Assembly (NCBI RefSeq): GCF_003148625.1
Contig: NZ_QGGO01000017.1
Location: forward strand, 1 to 64,000
Reading direction: 5' to 3'
DNA: 64,000 bases
DNA from: Arcicella aurantiaca
GTDB taxonomy: Bacteria > Bacteroidota > Bacteroidia > Cytophagales > Spirosomataceae
Shown one piece after another: positions 8,284-15,718 of this stretch. Each line of letters begins with the position of its first letter. Within the stretch, counting starts at the first letter, position 1. The position numbers and the translations under genes are program-made. Under the pieces are notes generated by a model. That model had not been told where the DNA came from. It saw nothing but the letters and a program-made list of their open reading frames with translations, and ran no database searches.

Positions 8284-8385
8284 GTTAGGTTTTAGGGGTT
8301 GGGGGTTAGGTTTTAGTAGAATAGTGCCTAATTCTCAAATAATCCACTCTACTAAAACCTAAAATCAAATACCTAAAACCTTAAA
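8284..8385. repeat. Inverted word array, ggttttag / ctaaaacc
   Basis: The whole spacer between the amidohydrolase stop and the DedA start is low-complexity. The left half repeats gttaggttttag and ggggttggggg; the right half repeats the complement, ctactaaaacctaaaa and tacctaaaacc. The centre, about 40 bases, is unrelated. The transcript could fold into an imperfect hairpin. Confidence 0.7.
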
Positions 8386-9003
8386 ATGGAAATATCCGAA
8401 ATTATTAAATATCTGTCTGACTCAAAGGAAATTATTGGTTTAGGACTTTGGGCGGTTACTTTTGTGGTTTATGCCGAAAATGGGTTGTTTTTTGCCTTTT
8501 TTCTTCCTGGCGATTATCTCCTTTTTCTCACGGGTGTTTTTGTGGGAACGGGCTTTTTGAAATATACAATTGCCACAGTGCTTTTATACCTTTTTGTTGC
8601 GGCAGTTTTGGGTTCATTGACGGGATTTTTATTTGGTAGGTTCTTTGGAAGTACCCTCGAAAATCGTCCAGACCGATGGTATTTCAAGAAGAAACATATA
8701 GAGTCAACGCATGATTTTTTTGAAAAATATGGTAATCAAGCACTTATTATCAGTCGTTTTTTACCTTATATCCGTACCTTTGCACCCATTTTAGCAGGTA
8801 TTAGCAAGATGAATTATCCTAAATATTTGTTTCTGAATGTATCAGGTGCAACACTTTGGGTGGGTTCATTAGTAGGTGGAGGTTATTTTTTTGGCGTACA
8901 ATTTCCATGGATAATCAATTATGTTCACTACGTAATTTTGTTTTTCTTAGCCATTACGACTTTCACGGTTATAAAGGGTTATCTAAATATTAAAAAGTCT
9001 TAA
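8386..9003 (+). CDS. DedA family membrane protein
   Basis: The 205-residue polytopic protein has the DedA layout: an early GLFFAFFLPGDYLLFLTGVF re-entrant segment, FGRFFGS, and the signature FFEKYGNQALIISRFLPYIRTFAPILAGISKM with the essential arginines. DedA proteins include lipid scramblases/flippases such as undecaprenyl-phosphate transporters; which lipid is moved here is unknown. The last ten codons (KGYLNIKKS plus stop) are part of a 55-56 base unit that is repeated three more times after the gene. Confidence 0.9.
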   Translation: MEISEIIKYLSDSKEIIGLGLWAVTFVVYAENGLFFAFFLPGDYLLFLTGVFVGTGFLKYTIATVLLYLFVAAVLGSLTGFLFGRFFGSTLENRPDRWYFKKKHIESTHDFFEKYGNQALIISRFLPYIRTFAPILAGISKMNYPKYLFLNVSGATLWVGSLVGGGYFFGVQFPWIINYVHYVILFFLAITTFTVIKGYLNIKKS

Positions 9004-9194
9004 TTCGGCGGACAAGGCTGTCCGTGTTAAAGGGTTATCTAAATATTAAAAAGTCTTAATTCGGCGGACAAGGCTGTCCGTGTTAAAGGTTATCTAAATA
9101 TTAAAAAGTCTTAATTCGACGGACAAGGCTGTCCGTGTTAAAGGTTATCTAAATATTAAAAAGTCTTAATTCGGCGGACAAGGCTGTCCGTGTT
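8973..9194. repeat. Four tandem 55-56 base units: gene tail plus hairpin
   Basis: Copies lie at 8973-9028, 9029-9084, 9085-9139 and 9140-9194. Each contains the end of the DedA gene (ggttatctaaatattaaaaa...) and a hairpin cggaca-aggc-tgtccg. Copies 3 and 4 lack one G, and copy 3 carries one base change (ttcgac). The array stops 7 bases before the ATG of nuoA, so the nuoA ribosome site is within or against the last copy. Confidence 0.9.
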
Positions 9195-9201
9195 ACATTT
9201 C

Positions 9202-9669
9202 ATGCTTACAGATTTTGGTTACATATTACTTTTTATTATTTCAGCAATTGCTTTTACGGCATTGATGCTTTTTGTGGCGAAACTCATTCGTCCAAATCGC
9301 CCAAACGCTGAGAAATTATCAACTTACGAGTCAGGAGAAGAACCCGATGGAAATGCCAATGTGCGTTTCAATTTACGCTTTTATGTGATTGCCTTGATTT
9401 TTGTACTTTTTGACGTTGAGTTGATTTTCCTTTTCCCTTGGGCGACCGTCTTTGGTAATCAGCATTTAATAGAAATGACTGATGGTGTTTGGGGCTGGTT
9501 TTCAATCATCGAAATGTTCATTTTTGTGGGAATATTAGTGCTTGGATTGGCGTATGCGTGGGTAAAAGGGCATTTAGATTGGGTACGTCCCGAAATTCAA
9601 AAGTCTGATTATGAATCGAAAATTCCTGTTTCTCTCTACGACAATATTAATAAAAAATACAGTAAATAG
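9202..9669 (+). CDS. nuoA: NADH-quinone oxidoreductase subunit A
   Basis: The protein has three predicted membrane segments and the subunit A signature: ETYESGEEP-like LSTYESGEEPDGNANVRFNL, then FYVIALIFVLFDVELIFLFPWA. NuoA is a membrane-arm subunit of respiratory complex I at the junction with the peripheral arm. I chose the ATG at 9202 (155 residues) rather than the GTG at 9190, because the GTG lies inside the tandem repeat. The usual neighbour nuoB is absent; the next gene encodes a LytTR protein, so this subunit is apparently expressed apart from the rest of complex I. Confidence 0.85.
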   Translation: MLTDFGYILLFIISAIAFTALMLFVAKLIRPNRPNAEKLSTYESGEEPDGNANVRFNLRFYVIALIFVLFDVELIFLFPWATVFGNQHLIEMTDGVWGWFSIIEMFIFVGILVLGLAYAWVKGHLDWVRPEIQKSDYESKIPVSLYDNINKKYSK

Positions 9670-9857
9670 TTATTCTTATCAATCCTCATTGGAACTTAAT
9701 CTGCTTTCTTAATTTCCTTTAGGCATTTATCCTTTACCTTATTGGTATATTTACAAGGTATCTACGCTTATCAAAATATTATTAAACGGTTTGATACACG
9801 TACATTTATTATCTAACTTGCACTGAAATTAATAGTCAATCTATAAAATTACACTTA

Positions 9858-10250
9858 ATGAACCTTCAACCTCTACGACCAGCTCCGTTCGGAAATTTCA
9901 CCGTTAAAGTCATCAATCTTCTTGGGAAAAAGTATTTATTAGTACCTGACCAAGCCAAAATGCGTCGTGTATTATTGAAAGACATTGTTCGTTTAGAGGG
10001 TGTCCGAAATTATACATTAATTCATCTTACCAATGGCGAAGTAATGATTAGTTCAAGAACATTGAAAGTATATGATTATGTGCTGGAAGGTGCTGATTTT
10101 TTAAGAATTCACAAAGCCCATCTTATCAATATGAAATGTCTGCATCGCTATGAAGCAGAAGGAATGTTTGCCGTGATGCAGAACAAAGATAAAATCAGTA
10201 TTTCGAGAAGAAAAAGGAAAGATTTTCAAGACAGAATAGCTATTAAATAG
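9858..10250 (+). CDS. LytTR-domain DNA-binding protein
   Basis: The 130-residue protein is almost entirely a LytTR domain: VLLKDIVRLEGVRNYTLIHLTNGEVMISSRTLKVYDYVL ... FLRIHKAHLINMKCL ... ISISRRKRKDF. There is no receiver domain, so it is not a classical response regulator; such stand-alone LytTR proteins are common in this phylum and may take signals through other partners. It is followed 60 bases later by a small HERIH-motif protein on the same strand, which may be its functional neighbour. Confidence 0.85.
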   Translation: MNLQPLRPAPFGNFTVKVINLLGKKYLLVPDQAKMRRVLLKDIVRLEGVRNYTLIHLTNGEVMISSRTLKVYDYVLEGADFLRIHKAHLINMKCLHRYEAEGMFAVMQNKDKISISRRKRKDFQDRIAIK

Positions 10251-10310
10251 CTAAACAAGAATGGTTGATATATGGTTGAAAGTTTTTAAATTGACCCCAA
10301 AAATCAATCT

Positions 10311-10640
10311 ATGTTGTCTCGTTTTCGCTTTTTTATTGTTCATCTACCTTTCATGCGTGTAAACGGCATGGCAATTTTTCCGTTTTTATTAATCAAACAT
10401 AAATCTCCATCGAAGGTATTAATCAATCACGAAAGGATACATTTTAGACAGCAAATAGAATTATTAATTATTCCCTTTTATTTATGGTATGTCATTGAAT
10501 ATCTACTAAATAGACTGAAAGGACAAACCGCTAATCAAGCCTATCGAAATATCAGTTTTGAGCGTGAAGCTTATCAAAATGATGATGATTTGGAATATCT
10601 AAAGAAAAGAAAAATCTGGGCTTTTTTGAAATATGTTTAA
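10311..10640 (+). CDS. Small conserved protein with HERIH...E motif
   Basis: This 109-residue protein contains INHERIHFRQQIELLIIPFYLWYVIEYLL and ISFEREAYQNDDDLEYLKKRK. The arrangement HExxH, a membrane-like helix with further Glu, then an acidic ERE motif recalls the core of membrane metallopeptidases such as M48 and M56, but here in a minimal form. I know this as a conserved but uncharacterised Bacteroidota family, so peptidase activity is only a suggestion. The gene follows the LytTR regulator, and its stop is directly followed by a repeat array. Confidence 0.55.
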   Translation: MLSRFRFFIVHLPFMRVNGMAIFPFLLIKHKSPSKVLINHERIHFRQQIELLIIPFYLWYVIEYLLNRLKGQTANQAYRNISFEREAYQNDDDLEYLKKRKIWAFLKYV

Positions 10641-10735
10641 TTAGAGGATAGATTTTAGAGAATAGATTTTAGAGAATAGAGAATAGATTTTAGAGAATAG
10701 AGAATAGATTTTAGAGATTAGAGGATAGATTTTTC
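10641..10735. repeat. Word array gagaatagatttta
   Basis: Directly after the stop codon of the HERIH gene, the words gaatagattttaga and gagaatagaga recur about five times. The same words occur at 28636-28765. No complementary half is present here; a different array (tacctca) follows instead. Confidence 0.75.
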
Positions 10736-10823
10736 CCTTATTAGAATAATTACGGCAAATTGAGATAATTTGAAAAAAAAATATATATCGAAGGAACTAT
10801 CCCAGCCAAATCGCACTTCCCTT

Positions 10824-10914
10824 TACCTCATACCTCATACCTCATACCTCATACCTCATACCTCATACCTCATACCTCATACCTCATACCTCATACCTCA
10901 TACCTCATACCTCC
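10824..10914. repeat. Perfect heptamer array (tacctca)x12
   Basis: Twelve exact copies of tacctca run from 10824 to 10907, then one copy with a changed last base. The array ends at 10914 and the TAA stop of the minus-strand PorP-like gene begins at the next base. No plausible protein is encoded by it. Confidence 0.95.
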
Positions 10915-11952
10915 TTACCACAAATTCTGAGGGCAAACAATACGGTGACGATTGTTTAGCATAATTCCCACTACAATTTCGTGCGAACCTTTTGAGCGTT
11001 CACGAAGGTCAGAAAGCGTATAATCATAAGAATATCCCAAATTGATAAACGAGCTAATATTTACGCCCAAAAGCCCAACAGCAGCATCTTTATGACGATA
11101 CGAAGCTCCAAACCAAAAGCGGTCTTTATGTACAGCTTTGAGGTTAATATCAAAACTCATTGGAGCTTGATTTACCCTTTTTATTAACGTAGAAGGAATA
11201 ATAACCCAATCTTCATTGATTTCAGCACGATAACCTGCCGTCAGGAAGTAGTGTGGATAAGCAGTTCCAATCCATGAATAGGTGCTGACACTTTTATTAG
11301 GATTTTCATAATTGTAGTTATCAAACAATAGTTGATTGGCAGATAAACCTAAAAAGAAATGTCGAGAATATAGCCACGCCCCTAAGTTGATGTATGGTTG
11401 CATGGCTGATAATTTAGAAACATCTACAATGGCTTGGTCTGGGTTATCCCTCACTTGAAGGTTGCTAAAATCTACGCTGTATTGTGTAATTCCACCAGAG
11501 CCACCAATCGCTAATTTTACATTTCCAGATACAGGAATATGATAAGCATAGCTGGCTGTAATGCTATTTTGCGTATTTGCCCCGACGTGGTCGCTAACAA
11601 TGGCAATGCCTACGCCATGATGACCAGGTACACGTGGAGCTCCTCTAAATTCGGTTGAAAGTGAAAGTGGGCGACGAATGGTTTTGCTAATATTGGGCGT
11701 TGCTCCTGTGCTGGTACGGTCGGGCTTACCAATGGGCATATTAGCAGAAACATAATACGTTACAGGTGCTCCGGGAAAATCTGTCCATTGATTTCTGTAA
11801 CCTGTCTTTATATCAACATAATCTTCAATACCCGAAATAGCGGGGTTAATCAGATAACTATTCATCATATATTGACTGTATTGGGGCTTGCTTTGGGCAA
11901 ATCCAATCAACGCAAATGATGTCAAAAATATAATCAGTATAGTTTTTTGCAT
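10915..11952 (-). CDS. PorP/SprF family type IX secretion membrane protein
   Basis: The 345-residue protein has a signal peptide (QKTILIIFLTSFALIGFAQ) followed by the family hallmark PQYSQYMMNSYLINPAISG and the block GYRNQWTDFPGAPVTYYVSA. The rest is a beta-barrel with repeated Gly/aromatic strands (GVGIAIVSDHVGANTQNSITASYAY; AYPHYFLTAGYRAEI). PorP/SprF proteins sit in the outer membrane and are linked to type IX secretion or gliding, often next to a large adhesin gene, which is missing here. The normal family length is 300-350. Its stop codon abuts the heptamer array. It may serve the type IX cargo at 49330. Confidence 0.9.
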   Translation of the reverse strand: MQKTILIIFLTSFALIGFAQSKPQYSQYMMNSYLINPAISGIEDYVDIKTGYRNQWTDFPGAPVTYYVSANMPIGKPDRTSTGATPNISKTIRRPLSLSTEFRGAPRVPGHHGVGIAIVSDHVGANTQNSITASYAYHIPVSGNVKLAIGGSGGITQYSVDFSNLQVRDNPDQAIVDVSKLSAMQPYINLGAWLYSRHFFLGLSANQLLFDNYNYENPNKSVSTYSWIGTAYPHYFLTAGYRAEINEDWVIIPSTLIKRVNQAPMSFDINLKAVHKDRFWFGASYRHKDAAVGLLGVNISSFINLGYSYDYTLSDLRERSKGSHEIVVGIMLNNRHRIVCPQNLW

Positions 11953-12081
11953 AGCTTTTTTGTGGTCATTTCATCAGCGACTATCCCACTAACGAAAAAA
12001 CGAACCATAAAGATAAGTAGAAACGCTTTTTTTTTTGAATTTCGAGTATGATAATTATTATCCGTGTGCATTCTTTGGCTT

Positions 12082-12115
12082 TTTCTTCCCTACCAAATAT
12101 TAATTCGTAATTTTG
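12082..12115 (+). promoter_or_regulatory. Predicted promoter of the SerC-like gene
   Basis: A -7 element TAATTTTG fits TAnnTTTG at 12108-12115. The -33 region has only TTTC (12082-12085), 22 bases upstream, so the match is moderate. It places the start of transcription about 15-20 bases before the ATG. Confidence 0.4.
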
Positions 12116-12139
12116 TAGTCTAAAATCAAAATTAAAGAA

Positions 12140-13222
12140 ATGCGTAAAACATATTTTACCCCAGGCCCTGCTGAACTATTCCCAACTGTCGAGAGACACT
12201 ATCAAGCTGCTTTTGAGCAACAATTAGGCTCAATTTCGCACCGTTCGCAGAAGTTTAGGGATATTTATAAACATACGGTTGAGCAGTTAAGAATTTTGAT
12301 GAACGTACCAGAAACAAATGGTATTTTCTTTACAGGTTCGGCTACGGAAATTTGGGAACGCTTAATTCAGAATACCGTTGAACATGAAAGTTTTCACTTA
12401 GTAAATGGCTCATTTTCAAAGAAATTCTACGATTTTTCTGTTGATTTGAACAAATTTGCCCACAAATTTGAAAAGCCGTTTGGTGAAGGATTTGATAATG
12501 CAGAGGTGACAGTTCCAGAATATGCAGAATTAATTTGTACCACTGCCAACGAAACATCGTCGGGGGTACAAATGCGTCCTGCTGAAATTCATAAATTAAA
12601 AAGAGCCAATAAAGACAAGTTTATTTGTGTTGATATGGTGTCATCAGCTCCATATCCAGATTTAGATTTTAATATCATTGACTCTGCTTTTTTCTCAGTA
12701 CAAAAATCATTCGGAATGCCCGCTGGTTTAGGTTGTTGGATTGTCAATCCTTCAATGTTAGAAAAGGCAGAACGCATGAAAACGCACGAAAATCAGATTG
12801 GAACATATCATAATTTACCTTCGTTGTTCAAAAACTTTTCAAAATTTGAAACGCCCGAAACACCAAACGTAATGGGAATTTATGTTTTAGGAAAAGTGGC
12901 GGAGGACATGAATAATATCGGTATTGAAACTATCAGAAAGCAAACCGAGAAGAAAGCAAAAGTGCTTTATGATTTTGCTGAAAAATGTGATTTCTTAGAT
13001 ATTTTCGTGAAAAACCCAGACCATCGTTCGCAAACCGTAGTTGTGGTAAATGTAAAAGAAAAATCAGCCGCAGATATTATCAAACAAGTACAAACAGACG
13101 CTAATATGGTGATTGGTTCTGGTTATGGCGACTTCAAAGCGACACAATTACGAATTGCCAATTTTGCTGCCGTGAATTTGGAACAAGTTGAGACGTTGGT
13201 TGAGGCTTTGCGTAAAGTATGA
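12140..13222 (+). CDS. Class V aminotransferase, SerC-like
   Basis: The 360-residue PLP enzyme begins RKTYFTPGPAELFPTV and has the Schiff-base lysine in SAFFSVQKSFGMPAGLGCWIV (about residues 187-207), preceded by the aspartate block CVDMVSSAPYPDLDF. Layout and motifs are those of class V aminotransferases of the phosphoserine/alanine-glyoxylate group, and the SVQKS(F/C)GMPAGLG pattern is close to SerC. Phosphoserine aminotransferase in serine synthesis is the likely role, not proven. The stop codon overlaps the next start (ATGA), so the Rpn nuclease gene is translationally coupled to it. Confidence 0.8.
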   Translation: MRKTYFTPGPAELFPTVERHYQAAFEQQLGSISHRSQKFRDIYKHTVEQLRILMNVPETNGIFFTGSATEIWERLIQNTVEHESFHLVNGSFSKKFYDFSVDLNKFAHKFEKPFGEGFDNAEVTVPEYAELICTTANETSSGVQMRPAEIHKLKRANKDKFICVDMVSSAPYPDLDFNIIDSAFFSVQKSFGMPAGLGCWIVNPSMLEKAERMKTHENQIGTYHNLPSLFKNFSKFETPETPNVMGIYVLGKVAEDMNNIGIETIRKQTEKKAKVLYDFAEKCDFLDIFVKNPDHRSQTVVVVNVKEKSAADIIKQVQTDANMVIGSGYGDFKATQLRIANFAAVNLEQVETLVEALRKV

Positions 13223-14127
13223 AAAGAGACGATGCCCTTTGGAAAGGAATTTTAGAAGACCTTTTTGATGATTTTCTACGCTTTTTCTTTAATAATGCTG
13301 ATGAAATATTTGATATGAATCGCCCATTTGAGTTTTTGGATAAAGAGCTTGAACAGTTATTTCCAACGTCAGAAGATGAATTTTTCCCAAAGTACGTTGA
13401 TAAATTAGTGAAAGTTTTTACCAAAGAAGGTAGCGAGCAATGGATTTTGGTTCATATTGAAGTACAAGGAGCAAAAGATAAAACATTTGCCCAACGTATG
13501 TACACCTATCATTATCGAATTTGGGATAAATATCAGAAACCAATAACTGCTTTTGCCATTTTAACGGATTCAAATAAGCACTTTTATCCTACTTTTTTTG
13601 AACAAGAGTTACTTGGAACTAAAATTAGATATGACTTTAATGCTTACAAAGTGTTATTTCAAAATGAAAAGGATTTAGACCAAATTGATAATCCTTTTGC
13701 TATGGTTATACTCACAGTTCTTACGGCTTTACAAAAAGGAAAAGTAAGTAATGAAGAATTGTTTAATTTGAAGATAAACTTAGCTAAAAGGCTGTTGTCT
13801 AAGAATATAACAAAAGAAAAAATCAGAGGTTTGATGAACTTTCTGAAACTATATGTGCGTTTTGGAAATGATGAATTTATTAGTAAATTTGATAAAGAAG
13901 TAGATGTAATTACAAATAAACCAGTTAAGACAATGGGAATCGAAGAATTTGTGTTAGACAGAGAAAGGAGAGTTGGCTTGAAAAAAGGCATTGAAATTGC
14001 CAATAAGAAAAAAGATACAATTTTTGTCAAAAACTTGTTAGAAAAAACTGATTTTAATGACCAACAAATTGCAGATATTGCCAATGTTACTTTAGAGTTT
14101 ATTGCCAAAATCCGAAAGAATAAATAA
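13219..14127 (+). CDS. Rpn family PD-(D/E)XK nuclease
   Basis: The 302-residue protein carries the Rpn/transposase_31 core: LEQLFPTSEDEFFPKYVDKLVKVF, then the E-x-Q catalytic strand WILVHIEVQGAKDK and FAQRMYTYHYRIWDKY (about residues 45-110). These are PD-(D/E)XK nucleases that increase recombination in E. coli. The C-terminal third is helical and ends with a short helix-turn-helix-like segment, FNDQQIADIANVTLEFIAKIRK. It overlaps the SerC-like gene by four bases and is followed by a strong terminator. Its association with an amino acid gene looks accidental; such genes move often. Confidence 0.85.
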   Translation: MKRDDALWKGILEDLFDDFLRFFFNNADEIFDMNRPFEFLDKELEQLFPTSEDEFFPKYVDKLVKVFTKEGSEQWILVHIEVQGAKDKTFAQRMYTYHYRIWDKYQKPITAFAILTDSNKHFYPTFFEQELLGTKIRYDFNAYKVLFQNEKDLDQIDNPFAMVILTVLTALQKGKVSNEELFNLKINLAKRLLSKNITKEKIRGLMNFLKLYVRFGNDEFISKFDKEVDVITNKPVKTMGIEEFVLDRERRVGLKKGIEIANKKKDTIFVKNLLEKTDFNDQQIADIANVTLEFIAKIRKNK

Positions 14128-14172
14128 GCCATAAGCGAATAATCGCTTTCTTTTAACAATATTTAATCCCCG

Positions 14173-14205
14173 AAAAAAACCTCTCTAACGCTGAGAGGTT
14201 TTTTT
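14173..14205 (+). terminator. Rho-independent terminator after the Rpn gene
   Basis: aaaaaaacctctc (14173-14185), loop taacgct, then gagaggttttttt (14193-14205): a 13-base stem with a U-tract. Confidence 0.9.
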
Positions 14206-14210
14206 ATTCG

Positions 14211-14218
14211 TAAATTTG
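14211..14218 (+). promoter_or_regulatory. -7 element for the LptF/G gene
   Basis: TAAATTTG matches TAnnTTTG exactly and starts 5 bases after the preceding terminator. No good -33 element is present because the terminator stem fills that region. Distance to the chosen ATG at 14253 is 34 bases. Confidence 0.45.
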
Positions 14219-14252
14219 TGGATTGTTCTTCATAGATACACAAAAAGAGAAA

Positions 14253-15335
14253 ATGAAAATCCTTGATTTATACATTATTAAGAAATTTTTGACAACGTAT
14301 TTCTTTGCGGTACTAATCATTGTTACCATCATTATGGTGATTGATTATACCGAAAAGATTGACAATTTCATTGATAATAAAGCTCCTTTGAGAGAAATTC
14401 TGCTTGACTATTACCTCAACTTTATACCATATTGGGCAAATTATATTAGTCCACTGATGGTATTTATTGCGACGGTTTTCTTCACGGCAAACTTGGCGGC
14501 TCGTACCGAAATTATTGCTATTCTGAGTACAGGGGTTAGTTTTAACCGCTTTCTTCGTCCATATATTATTGGCTCGGCTATTATCGGAATACTGACTTTT
14601 TTGATGGTGGGTTGGGTTATTCCAATCGCTAATAAAACTCGTATTGCTTTTGAGCGTAAATATGTGGAAGGTGGCTCGTATTATTTTAGTGGACGTGATG
14701 TTCATATTAAAATTGGACCAGAAGATTATGCTTATCTTCAAAGTTATGATACGGGAACAAATACGGGTTATAGTTTCGCTTTAGATAAAATTTCGGGGAA
14801 TAAATTGACCTATAAATTATTAGCAGACCGTATCGTTTGGGATTCTACTCGAAGAAAATGGACAATTCAAGATTATAGAATTAGACGTTTCTTGGAAGAT
14901 GGCAAACAAAAATTATCTTATGGCGTAAAATTAGACACAACGTTAAACCTTCTTCCGAAGGATTTTGACAGTAAATATCAATTGCACGAAACCTTCACCA
15001 TGCCCGAATTGGAAGAAACTATCACCAAAGTACGAAGCAGAGGAGCGGATGGAATAGAGGTCTTTTTGATTGAAAAATATCTACGTTTTGCCAATCCATT
15101 TGCAGTGGTAATTCTTACGGTTATAGGCGTAATTGTGTCCGCACGTAAAGCACGTGGAGGGGTAGGTTTTCAGATTGCCTTGGGTTTTATGTTGGCGTTC
15201 TTATACATTTTATTTTTCATGATGAGTAAAGGAATTGCCCAATCGGGAGGAATGCCACCACTTTTAGCGGTTTGGCTACCCAATATTGTCTTTACATTAA
15301 TCGGAATGGTTTTATATAGAGCTGTGCCGAGGTAG
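14253..15335 (+). CDS. LptF/LptG (YjgP/YjgQ) family permease
   Basis: The 360-residue protein has the LptFG plan: KILDLYIIKKFLTTYFFAVLI start, two or three N-terminal membrane segments (ANYISPLMVFIATVFFTANLA), a large periplasmic beta-jellyroll (about residues 125-265) and three C-terminal segments (GGVGFQIALGFMLAFLYILFFMMSKG). These permeases work with the ATPase LptB to extract lipopolysaccharide from the inner membrane. I chose the ATG at 14253 over a TTG 30 bases upstream, since the latter lies between promoter and ribosome site. The stop codon is followed at once by the largest word array of the window. Confidence 0.9.
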   Translation: MKILDLYIIKKFLTTYFFAVLIIVTIIMVIDYTEKIDNFIDNKAPLREILLDYYLNFIPYWANYISPLMVFIATVFFTANLAARTEIIAILSTGVSFNRFLRPYIIGSAIIGILTFLMVGWVIPIANKTRIAFERKYVEGGSYYFSGRDVHIKIGPEDYAYLQSYDTGTNTGYSFALDKISGNKLTYKLLADRIVWDSTRRKWTIQDYRIRRFLEDGKQKLSYGVKLDTTLNLLPKDFDSKYQLHETFTMPELEETITKVRSRGADGIEVFLIEKYLRFANPFAVVILTVIGVIVSARKARGGVGFQIALGFMLAFLYILFFMMSKGIAQSGGMPPLLAVWLPNIVFTLIGMVLYRAVPR

Positions 15336-15718
15336 TTATTGGTTATTGGTGGATTGGTTTATTGGTTACTGGTGGATTGGTTACTGGTGGATTGGTTATT
15401 GGTGGATTGGTTATTGGTGGATTGGTTATTGGTATATTGGTTACTGGTGGATTGGTTACTGGTGGATTGGTTACTGGTGGATTGGTTACTGGTGGATTGG
15501 TTACTGGTAGATTGGTTACTGGTCTATTGGTTACTATTTAGGTCATGTTATAAAATACCAAATTCCATAACCAATTCTCAATAACCAGTAACCAATTTCC
15601 AATCTACCAATAACCAATTCTCAATAACCAATAACCAATAGACCAATAACCAATCCACCAATAACCAATCCACCAGTAATCAGTAACCAATTAACTAATA
15701 ACCATTAACGAATAAGCA
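15336..15718. repeat. Large inverted word array (ttactggtggattgg / accaataaccaatcc)
   Basis: From the LptF/G stop to about 15540, a 15-base word ttactggtggattgg or its ttattgg variant recurs roughly a dozen times. From about 15565 to 15705 the complementary words caataaccaat and ccaccaataaccaatcc fill the spacer up to the EamA start. The two halves could form a long imperfect hairpin of well over 100 bases per arm. The (DWLLV)n reading frame across the left half is a by-product of the 15-base period. Confidence 0.9.

Noticed and set aside
9190-9201. GTG start for nuoA, four codons upstream
   Set aside because: The GTG lies inside the tandem repeat, and the protein from the ATG at 9202 matches the usual NuoA start.
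10824-10914. Possible CRISPR array
   Set aside because: Units are 7 bases with no unique spacers and no cas genes nearby; the same holds for the other arrays in the window.
10770-10964. Open frame with repeated SYLIPHT
   Set aside because: Encoded by the tacctca heptamers and overlapping the end of the PorP-like gene on the other strand.
15339-15584. Open frame coding for repeated DWLLV units
   Set aside because: It is a by-product of the 15-base period of the word array; no ribosome site, no family, and composition is that of the repeat.
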